DNA from: Sphingomonadales bacterium | GTDB taxonomy: Bacteria > Pseudomonadota > Alphaproteobacteria > SMXS01 | NCBI GenBank assembly: GCA_022844405.1 | Contig: JALHLV010000007.1 | Coordinates: 62,001 to 126,000, forward strand | DNA length: 64,000 bases | Direction: 5' to 3' | Shown: positions 17,107-24,050 of the stretch, piece after piece | How positions within the stretch are numbered: position 1 is the stretch's first letter | How the letters are laid out: the number at the start of each line of letters is the position of its first letter | Program-made: the position numbers and the translations under genes | Notes under the pieces: generated by a model | Told to the model about the DNA's origin: nothing | Databases searched by the model: none | What the model saw: only the letters and a program-made list of their open reading frames with translations

Positions 17107-17679
17107 ATGACCAATACGCTGATGAACCGGGTGCCGCGCGAGCAATTGTCGCCCGAGCAGCAGGCCGGCTGGGATCATTCCAAGGCGATCTGCGAGGACA
17201 CCACCATCCTCGAGGTGTTCGCCAACTCGCCCAAGGCGTCGAAGATGTTCGGGCAGCACTTCTACAAGGAGCTGTTCTTCGACGGCGACGTGCCGCGCCG
17301 CTACAAGGAGCTGGTGCGCTACCGCCTGTCGCTGATCCATGGCTGCCATTACTGCAACCTGAACAACCGCGCCTCGTCGAAGGAAGCCGGCCTGACCGAG
17401 GCCGAGCTGGACGCCATGGAGGATTTCGAGAACGGCCCGTTCTCGGGCGCCGACAAGGCCGCCATCGCGCTGGCCGAGCAACTCGCGCTCACCAACATGG
17501 GCGGCTCGCTGACCCCGGCGCTGTACGCGCGCCTGAAGCAGCACTTCACCGACGGCGACATCGTCGAGCTGGCCATGGTCGGCGCCATCCTCGGCGGCAT
17601 GAACAAGATGGCGTTCGTGCTCGACCTGGTCGCCAAGGAGGAATACTGCCCCTTCGTGCCCCAGCGCGCGGCCGAGTAA
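17107..17679 (+). CDS. Carboxymuconolactone decarboxylase/AhpD-like family protein
   Basis: 190-residue all-helical protein with the AhpD-type redox motif: Cys80-x-x-Cys83 in SLIHGCHYCNLNN, preceded by conserved KELVRYRLS. Such proteins are peroxidase-like disulfide reductases or, without the cysteines, true decarboxylases; the CxxC favours the redox type. Start at the ATG at 17107 behind AGGGGAAACGGGAC; upstream in-frame starts overlap the divergent promoter. It diverges from the epoxide-hydrolase-like gene with 95 nt between them, and may protect against peroxides formed by uncoupled oxygenases (inference). Confidence 0.87.
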   Translation: MTNTLMNRVPREQLSPEQQAGWDHSKAICEDTTILEVFANSPKASKMFGQHFYKELFFDGDVPRRYKELVRYRLSLIHGCHYCNLNNRASSKEAGLTEAELDAMEDFENGPFSGADKAAIALAEQLALTNMGGSLTPALYARLKQHFTDGDIVELAMVGAILGGMNKMAFVLDLVAKEEYCPFVPQRAAE

Positions 17680-17742
17680 GCCGCTTTTTTCGTCATTGCG
17701 AGCGGTCGCGCCAGTTTTGCTACGTGCAACGCTCAAAATTCA

Positions 17743-17816
17743 CCGTGCCCCTGAGCTTGTCGAAGGGCTTTGCATCAGCGTTCGTGCAAGGCCCTTCGAC
17801 AAGCTCAGGGACACGG
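17743..17816. repeat. Palindromic intergenic repeat of a second type
   Basis: A 26-bp inverted repeat, 17743-17768 against 17791-17816, with one mismatch; the core reads CCTGAGCTTGTCGAAGGGC. The loop is 22 nt. This CTTGTCGAAGGGC palindrome differs in sequence from the repeats at 16530 and 49909. It lies between the AhpD-like gene and the membrane protein gene, and overlaps the only upstream initiation codon available to the latter. Confidence 0.9.
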
Positions 17817-18774
17817 ATATATTGATGCCTGCATCAGTACCATCGCGCGGCTGCCCTCCCAGCAACCACGTTCATATGGTATAGAATCCGGTGTTGCCCG
17901 TGCTGCGGGCTCAACCGCCGCGGAGCAGGATATCCACGCCAGTCATGATCCCAGCCGTCTGCCCGTCCTGAAGCTGACGCTTCGGGTCTACCGGCGCGCA
18001 TGGCTGGCGCTGCCGGCGCTGGCGCGGTTCGCGGTGATGCCGTTCGTGCTGCTGCTGATCGTCGAGGGCGGCTTCCGGCACGCGGCGCATGTCGCCGAAA
18101 CCTGGGTCGACGTCGCCATCCTGGAAAGCCTCATGCTGGTGCTGGAGGCGGTGATTCTGGTGCCGCTTCTCGTCGCCGCCTACCGGCTGTTCATGTTCGG
18201 CCGCGAGCCGCTCAGGGCCGATGCGGTCGACGAGTTTCCGACCGGCACGCTGGCGGTGCTGGCGCTGTCCGTCGCCTTCACGGTCATGCTGCTGCCCCTT
18301 TCCGACATGCTGACGCTGATGGAGAACGAGGCGGCGCTGATGCCCGGTGTCGCGCTTGCCTATCACGCCTTCGCCGTCGCCGGCTGGATCGCCGGCCTCG
18401 TCATCATCGTGCGGGTCCAGTTTCTCAATATCCAGGCGATCCTGGGCCGCGACCTCAACCTTAGCCTCGCCTGGCGGCAGACGACGGGGAACGGCTGGCG
18501 TCTCGGGCTCATCCTGGCACTGCAGGTGCCCCTGATCGCGCTCGTCATGTTCGTCGATATCCTGACGCTCGAGCCGCTCGGCGGCGAGGTGGATTTCGGT
18601 TTGTGGTATGTCTGGCTCGGCTTGCTGGCGCAGGTGATCGTCAACCTTGTGTTGAGTGTCGTGCTTGTCGCCGCGTCCGTCCTCGCCTATGGCCACATCA
18701 CGGGCTTCCCGCTGCCCGGCGCGCAGGGCGACCGGCCGGTGCAGCCGTCGCTGCCGTTCGACGCGCCGCTTTAG
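17770..18774 (+). CDS. Hypothetical multi-pass membrane protein, start uncertain
   Basis: Strongly hydrophobic protein with about six membrane segments, for example FAVMPFVLLLIVEG, LMLVLEAVILVPLLVAAY, TLAVLALSVAFTVMLL and VIVNLVLSVVLVAASVLAY. No known family was recognised. The frame can be opened only by a TTG at 17770, which lies inside the palindromic repeat, or by GTG/ATG at 18034/18037 inside the first membrane segment; the roughly 60 residues in between look non-coding. The real start may be a non-standard codon near 17940, or may have been lost when the repeat inserted. The stop overlaps the convergent alcohol dehydrogenase stop by 4 nt. Confidence 0.6.
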   Translation: MHQRSCKALRQAQGHGYIDACISTIARLPSQQPRSYGIESGVARAAGSTAAEQDIHASHDPSRLPVLKLTLRVYRRAWLALPALARFAVMPFVLLLIVEGGFRHAAHVAETWVDVAILESLMLVLEAVILVPLLVAAYRLFMFGREPLRADAVDEFPTGTLAVLALSVAFTVMLLPLSDMLTLMENEAALMPGVALAYHAFAVAGWIAGLVIIVRVQFLNIQAILGRDLNLSLAWRQTTGNGWRLGLILALQVPLIALVMFVDILTLEPLGGEVDFGLWYVWLGLLAQVIVNLVLSVVLVAASVLAYGHITGFPLPGAQGDRPVQPSLPFDAPL

Positions 18775-19865
18775 CGGGGCATCCTGAGGATCGGCTTGAT
18801 GGTCCGGCCCTCCAGGCTGTCGGCGACGGCCTCGTTGATCTGGTCCAGCTCGTAGAACGTCACCAGCCGGTCGATCGGCAGCAGTCCGTCCTGGAACAGC
18901 TCGACCAGGTGCGGGATGAACGCGTCGATCTGGCTTTCGCCCTCGATCAGACCGCGAATCCGGATGCCCTTGCCGAGCAGGTTGCCGAGATCGATGGCGG
19001 CCGTGCTGCGTGGCGGCGGCGCGCCGATCAAGCCACAGGTGCCGCGCGGGGCGAGGCAGGCGACTGCCTGTTCGAACACCTTGGGAATGCCGGTGCACTC
19101 GAGCGCGTGCAGTGCGCCCTTGCCGGTCAACCGCTTGATCTCGGCGACCGGATCCGTCGCCGTGGGGTCGATGCCGTGGTGAGCGCCCAGGCTCAGCGCC
19201 AGGTCCCGGCGCGCCGCGACCGGGTCGACGGCGATGATCGGCTCGCAGCCGATCAGATTGGCGGCCATGATCGCCGACAGGCCTACCGTGCCGGCGCCGA
19301 AGACGACCAGCGCCTCGCCGGGCAGCGGCTCCAGCCCGTTCATCACCGAGCCGGCGCCGGTCTGCACGCCGCAGCCCAGCGGCCCCAGCAGCTCCAGCGG
19401 CGCATCCTTGCGGACCTTGACCACATTGGTCTGGTTGGCGAGCGCGTGGCTGGCGAAGGACGACTGGCTGAAGAAGTTGCCGAACAGCGGCGTGCCGTCC
19501 CGCGTCAGCGTCGGCGTGCCGTCGGGCCGTGCGCCGCTGGCGTTGTGGACGCCGAAGTCATGGCAGTAATAGGGCGCGCCGGCATCGCAGCTCGGGCAGG
19601 TGCCGCACGAACCGTATGACAGCACCACATGATCGCCTGGCTGCACCTTCTTCACCGCCGATCCGACCGCCTCCACCACCCCGGCGCCCTCGTGTCCCAG
19701 CACGGCGGGCTGCGGCATCAGGTCGCGGAAGAAGATGTCGGTGTGGCAGACGCCGGTCGCGACCAGGCGCACCAGCACCTCGTCGGGCCGCGGATCGTCG
19801 ATGTCGATTTGCTCGATGGCGAAGGGGTGGTCCGGTCCTTGCGCGATGGCGGCGGTGATCTTCAT
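18771..19865 (-). CDS. Zinc-dependent alcohol dehydrogenase (aryl/allyl-alcohol type)
   Basis: 364-residue medium-chain alcohol dehydrogenase. Catalytic zinc ligands are Cys40 in GVCHTD, His59 in GHE, and a later Cys in GPLGCGVQTGAG; the structural zinc cysteines are at 87, 90, 93 and 101. The Rossmann segment VVFGAGTVGLSAIMAA ends in an acidic IIAVDP, favouring NAD. The GPLGCG-QTGAG context is typical of benzyl/aryl-alcohol dehydrogenases of the XylB type. Start is the ATG at 19865; the extension to 19916 is non-homologous. It diverges from the second P450, so it may oxidise an alcohol made by P450 hydroxylation. Confidence 0.93.
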   Translation of the reverse strand: MKITAAIAQGPDHPFAIEQIDIDDPRPDEVLVRLVATGVCHTDIFFRDLMPQPAVLGHEGAGVVEAVGSAVKKVQPGDHVVLSYGSCGTCPSCDAGAPYYCHDFGVHNASGARPDGTPTLTRDGTPLFGNFFSQSSFASHALANQTNVVKVRKDAPLELLGPLGCGVQTGAGSVMNGLEPLPGEALVVFGAGTVGLSAIMAANLIGCEPIIAVDPVAARRDLALSLGAHHGIDPTATDPVAEIKRLTGKGALHALECTGIPKVFEQAVACLAPRGTCGLIGAPPPRSTAAIDLGNLLGKGIRIRGLIEGESQIDAFIPHLVELFQDGLLPIDRLVTFYELDQINEAVADSLEGRTIKPILRMPR

Positions 19866-19990
19866 GCAGCGATTGTCCCGTCTCTCGGTGGTCGTTAATG
19901 GATACCACGCGGCCATGCGGCTTGACTGGTTTTTTGCGCGGCCATAGCGTGAACCGTGCGGCTACGGGACGCCGAAACGGGGAGAAGACG

Positions 19991-21241
19991 ATGGATGCCA
20001 TAGCGGGCGCGCCGGGCGACCGGTCCCTTGCCAGCGTCGAGGTTCAGGAGAACCCATACGAGTATTACGACGTGCTGCGCGAACAGGCGCCGGTCTATTA
20101 CGACCCGGTCCTGAAGATCTACATCGTCAGCCGTTACGACCTGCTGATGGAGGCGATCCGCAACACGGACGTGTTCTCCAACATCGGCAGCCAGGCGCCC
20201 GCCGAGATGCGCGCGCCGCCGCCGGAGGTGAAGGAGATCGAGAAGCGCGGCTGGCCCAGGGTCAACACCATGGTGACCAACGATCCGCCCAGCCACACCC
20301 GCTACCGCAAGATGGTGGACTACGCCTTCACGCCCAGGCGCGTCCGGGCCATGAAGCCCTACATGGACGAGATTGCGGGCATGCTGATCGACAAGTTCAT
20401 CGATCGCGGGCAGGTGGAACTGATCCACGAATTCGCCGTGCCGGTGCCGCTGTTCGTCATCGCCGACCAACTCGGCGTGCCGCGCTCGGACGCGCCCAGG
20501 TTCAAGATCTGGTCCGATGCCTCGGTGGCGCCGCTGGGCCTGATGCTGACCGACGACGAATGGATCGACAGCGCCACCAAGCTGCTGGAATTCCAGCAAT
20601 ACTTCGTCGATGCCCTGGACGAGCGCCGGGAGGCGCCGCGCGACGACCTGCTGTCGGCGCTGCTCGAGGTCCGCGACGACGACGGCAAGCCGCTCGATAA
20701 TGGCGAGCTGCTGTCGATCATCTCGCAGGTGCTGGTGGCCGGCAACGAGACCACCACCAACTCCATCGCCGCCGGCATGACCCTGCTGATCGACAACCCG
20801 GACCAGCAGCGGATGCTGCGCGAGGACCCATTGCGCATCCCGACCTTCGTCGAGGAGACGCTGCGGCTCGAATCCGCGGTGCAGGGCCTGTTCAGGGTGG
20901 TGAAGCAGGACACCGAGCTGGGCGGCTACGCCATCCCGAAAGGCGCGCGGGTGATGCTGCGCTACGCGGCGGCCAACCGGGACGCGGCCAAGTTCGCCTG
21001 CCCGCATCAGCTCGACGTCGAGCGCGGCAACGCCGGCGCGCATCTGGCGTTCGGCGCCGGCATCCATCATTGCCTGGGCGCCCAGCTTGCCCGCTATGAA
21101 ATGATCGCCTCGTTCGAGGCCATCCTGGCACGGCTGGACAATCTGGCCTACGCGCCGGCCGGCAACAGTTTCCAGCACCATCCACACCTCTGCCTGCGTG
21201 GGCTCAAAGAGCTGTGGATCACGTTCGACAGGAAGGACTAG
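19991..21241 (+). CDS. Cytochrome P450 (second copy)
   Basis: 416-residue bacterial P450. I-helix AGNETT at 250-255, ExxR at E289-R292, heme loop FGAGIHHCLG at 354-363 with Cys361. It shares the same overall layout as the P450 at 1738 but is clearly diverged, so it is probably a different substrate branch of one subfamily. Start is the ATG at 19991 behind GGGGAGAAGACG. The following alcohol dehydrogenase begins 3 nt after the stop and the aldolase overlaps that by one base, making a three-gene operon: hydroxylation, dehydrogenation, aldol cleavage. Confidence 0.95.
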   Translation: MDAIAGAPGDRSLASVEVQENPYEYYDVLREQAPVYYDPVLKIYIVSRYDLLMEAIRNTDVFSNIGSQAPAEMRAPPPEVKEIEKRGWPRVNTMVTNDPPSHTRYRKMVDYAFTPRRVRAMKPYMDEIAGMLIDKFIDRGQVELIHEFAVPVPLFVIADQLGVPRSDAPRFKIWSDASVAPLGLMLTDDEWIDSATKLLEFQQYFVDALDERREAPRDDLLSALLEVRDDDGKPLDNGELLSIISQVLVAGNETTTNSIAAGMTLLIDNPDQQRMLREDPLRIPTFVEETLRLESAVQGLFRVVKQDTELGGYAIPKGARVMLRYAAANRDAAKFACPHQLDVERGNAGAHLAFGAGIHHCLGAQLARYEMIASFEAILARLDNLAYAPAGNSFQHHPHLCLRGLKELWITFDRKD

Positions 21242-21244
21242 AGA

Positions 21245-22273
21245 GTGAAAGCCGCCGTTTTCCAGGAGCCGGGCAAGCCGCTCGTCATCGAGACCATTCC
21301 CGATCCGTCACCCGACATCGGCGAGGCGGTGATCCGGGTGAAGCATTGCGGCATCTGCGGCACCGACCTGCACGCCACCGAGCGGCATGGCGCGCGCCTG
21401 CCGGAGGGCACCGTTCTCGGCCATGAGTTCGCCGGCGAGATCGTCGCCATTGGCCGGGATGCGCCGGAGGGCTGGAAGGAAGGCGACCGCCTGTGCGCGC
21501 TGCCCTTCATCGGTTGCGGCAAATGCCTTGCCTGCTTCCAGGGCAAGCCCTGGCAGTGCCAGGCGAAACGGATCATCGGACTGGGGGAGGTCCCTGGCGG
21601 ATTGGCCGAGTATACGCGCGTCCACCTCAACGAGGCGATCAGGCTGCCTGCGCCGGTGACCTGGCGCGAAGGCGCGCTGGTCGAGCCGCTCGCGGTGGCG
21701 CTGCACGCCGTTCGCGGGGTCAGGAACGGCCTGGCCGGCAAGAACGTGCTGATCATCGGTGCCGGGCCGATCGGCCTGACCACCGCTCTCTGGTGCAGCT
21801 TCTTCGGCGCCCGGCACGTCATCGTCAGCGAACTGGACCAGGGGCGGGCGCAGCTGTCGCTGAAGTATGGCGCGACCGGTCTGGTCGATGCCGGCGGCGA
21901 CGTGATCAGCGAGTTCCGTGAGCTGACCGGCGGCGCGCCGGAGCTGATCTTCGAATGCGTCGGCGTCCCCGGCATGATCGCAAAATGCATCGGGTTCGCG
22001 CCCTATGGCGGCGAGATCATCGTCGTCGGTTTCTGCACCAAGCCCGATACCTTCATGCCGGCGCTTGCCATGGCCAATGAGCTGTCGATCCGGTTCGTTC
22101 TTGCCCAGGACAAGTCCGACTTCCAGTTCGTCGTCGACATGCTCGCCGCGAACCGCATCGACGTGGAGGGCATGGTGACGGACGTCGTCTCGTTCGGCGA
22201 ACTGCCGTCGGCGTTCGAGGCGCTGCGCACGCCGACCAGCCAGTGCAAGGTGCTGCTGGATCCGGTGCTTTGA
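21245..22273 (+). CDS. Zinc-binding dehydrogenase (threonine/sorbitol dehydrogenase-like)
   Basis: 342-residue MDR protein. Catalytic-zinc region HCGICGTDLHA with Cys38, GHE at 59-61, and structural-zinc cysteines 91, 94, 97 and 105 (GCGKCLACFQGKPWQC). Cofactor-binding segment VLIIGAGPIGLTTALW followed by IVSELDQ, an acidic residue favouring NAD. The start is GTG at 21245, 3 nt after the P450 stop. The closest families oxidise polyols or 2,3-diols; in this operon it probably oxidises a secondary alcohol produced by the P450. Substrate is inferred only. Confidence 0.9.
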   Translation: MKAAVFQEPGKPLVIETIPDPSPDIGEAVIRVKHCGICGTDLHATERHGARLPEGTVLGHEFAGEIVAIGRDAPEGWKEGDRLCALPFIGCGKCLACFQGKPWQCQAKRIIGLGEVPGGLAEYTRVHLNEAIRLPAPVTWREGALVEPLAVALHAVRGVRNGLAGKNVLIIGAGPIGLTTALWCSFFGARHVIVSELDQGRAQLSLKYGATGLVDAGGDVISEFRELTGGAPELIFECVGVPGMIAKCIGFAPYGGEIIVVGFCTKPDTFMPALAMANELSIRFVLAQDKSDFQFVVDMLAANRIDVEGMVTDVVSFGELPSAFEALRTPTSQCKVLLDPVL

Positions 22274-23028
22274 TGCGCGAGAACGCCCTCAAAACCCTCT
22301 GGGCGCAGGGCAAGGCGGCCACCAATTGCTGGATCGCGTCCGACAGCGCCTATGTGGCCGAGTCCATGGCCAGCCAAGGCTGGGACACGCTGACCATCGA
22401 CATGCAGCACGGCCTGATCGGCGTCACCGAGATGCACGCCATGCTGACGGCGGTTTCCGGCTATCCGGTCACGCCGCTGGTCCGCGTGCCGTGGAACGAG
22501 CCGGGCGTGATCATGAAGGCGCTCGACGCCGGCGCCTACGGCGTGATCTGCCCGATGATCAGTAGCCGCGAGGAATGCGAGCGCTTCGTCGGCGCCTGCC
22601 GCTATGTGCCGGACGGCTACCGCAGCGTCGGCCCCAACCGGGCGATCCTCTATGGCGGCCCGGACTACATGAAGCAGGCCAACGAGACCCTGCTGACCTT
22701 CGCCATGATCGAGACGAAGGAAGCGCTCGAAAACCTCGAAGAAATCTGCGGCACGCCGGGCCTCGACGCGCTGCTGATCGGCCCGTCCGACCTGGGCCTG
22801 TCGCTGGGCGGCGAGCCCCGCCTCAACCAGACCAACCCGGTCGTCGTCGAGGCCATCGACACCATCCTGGCGACCGCCAAGAAGCACGGCCTGCGTACCG
22901 CCATCGTTAACAGCACGGTCGAGTATTCGAAGCAGATGATCGCCAAGGGGTTCGACCTGGTGACGGTGACATCCGACATGGGGCTGATCCGCGCCGGCGC
23001 CGAGATCGTTCGGGAGATGAAGGGCTAA
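22273..23028 (+). CDS. HpcH/HpaI aldolase family protein
   Basis: 251-residue class II (metal-dependent) aldolase of the HpcH/HpaI type, which cleaves 4-hydroxy-2-keto acids to pyruvate and an aldehyde. Active-site features: DMQHGL with the conserved His, RVPWNEPGVIMKALDAGAYGVICPM with the substrate-binding Arg, and later LIGPSDLGLSLG. The ATG overlaps the stop of the dehydrogenase (TGATG), a sign of translational coupling. The last step of this P450 operon would thus split a hydroxyketo acid. The 3' end overlaps the convergent binding-protein gene by 4 nt. Confidence 0.92.
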   Translation: MRENALKTLWAQGKAATNCWIASDSAYVAESMASQGWDTLTIDMQHGLIGVTEMHAMLTAVSGYPVTPLVRVPWNEPGVIMKALDAGAYGVICPMISSREECERFVGACRYVPDGYRSVGPNRAILYGGPDYMKQANETLLTFAMIETKEALENLEEICGTPGLDALLIGPSDLGLSLGGEPRLNQTNPVVVEAIDTILATAKKHGLRTAIVNSTVEYSKQMIAKGFDLVTVTSDMGLIRAGAEIVREMKG

Positions 23029-24050
23029 CCCTCGGGCAACGCGGGCAATTCCCGCAGCGGGCTGCCATCGACGACGTCGTTGAGGAACTGCACGCCCGGC
23101 AGCAGCCTGGCGGTCACCATTTCCTGCTGCACCCGCTCCATCCACACCGGATCCATTTGCCCGAACGGCACGTCGCCGCCGGGGCCCGACACCAGCGGTT
23201 CCATGGCCTCGAGTTGTTCCATCTGATGGGCGGGATCCAGCTCGGGGTAGCGCGCCACCAGCAGCTTCACTGTGGCCGCCTTGTCGGCGAAGGCCGCCCG
23301 CCAGCCGTCGCGGGCGCCGTCGAGGAAGCGCACCAGCGCCTTGCGCCGCGTGGCCAGCACCTTGTCGGTCGTGAACAGGCAGTCGGACGGCATGGCGACG
23401 CCGTAGTCCGACGGGCTGAGGATCTGCAGTTCGGCCTCCGGATAGCCTTCCTTGCGCAGCAGGATCAGCTCGTTGATGGTCGTCACCTGGCTCAGCAGAT
23501 AGCGGTCCTGCAGGAAGCCGGTCAGCGTATTGTCCTGTTTGATCACCTTGAAGTCGCTCAGGGTCATGCCCTGCTTCATGGCCATGGCGGCGAACTCGGC
23601 CTCGTCGCCGCCGAGCCACAGGCCGATGGGCTTGCCGGCGAGCTGGCGCAACGAGACGACCCTGTTTTCGGCCTTCAGCACGAAGCGGAAGATGCTGTCC
23701 TGCAGCGGCAGGGCGATGATCTTCACCGGCACCGACTTGGCGCGGGCGACGAACATCAGGCTCGACGGGCCGATGCCGATATCGGCCGCGCCGGTCGCCA
23801 CCTTGGCCAGCGCCGGATGGTCCGGGCCACCCGGGACGATGGCCACGTCGAGGCCGCGCCGGCTGAACAGCCCCATTTCCTTGGCGACGATATAGCCGGC
23901 GAACTCGGCCTGCGGCAGCCATTCCAGGTGCAGTACCAGTTTTTCGGACACGGCCGGCGGCAAGGCTTTGGCGATGCTCCATGAGAGCGACGCGCCGGCC
24001 ATGGCCGCCAGGCCACCGCTCAGAATCTTCCGGCGGCTGGGCCGGCTCAT
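23025..24050 (-). CDS. ABC transporter substrate-binding protein, NMT1/THI5-like
   Basis: 341-residue periplasmic binding protein. The N-terminus MSRPSRRKILSGGLAAMAGASL carries a twin-arginine-like SRRKIL signal. The mature part has the NMT1/SsuA-type layout (KLVLHLEWLPQAEFAGYIVAKEMGLF, GPDHPALAKVATGAADIGIG). Homologs bind thiamine precursors, sulfonates, nitrate or aromatic acids. No permease or ATPase lies nearby, so it is an orphan in this window. Its ATG overlaps the stop of the upstream spermidine-synthase-like gene (ATGA), so both are made from one message. Confidence 0.85.
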   Translation of the reverse strand: MSRPSRRKILSGGLAAMAGASLSWSIAKALPPAVSEKLVLHLEWLPQAEFAGYIVAKEMGLFSRRGLDVAIVPGGPDHPALAKVATGAADIGIGPSSLMFVARAKSVPVKIIALPLQDSIFRFVLKAENRVVSLRQLAGKPIGLWLGGDEAEFAAMAMKQGMTLSDFKVIKQDNTLTGFLQDRYLLSQVTTINELILLRKEGYPEAELQILSPSDYGVAMPSDCLFTTDKVLATRRKALVRFLDGARDGWRAAFADKAATVKLLVARYPELDPAHQMEQLEAMEPLVSGPGGDVPFGQMDPVWMERVQQEMVTARLLPGVQFLNDVVDGSPLRELPALPEG

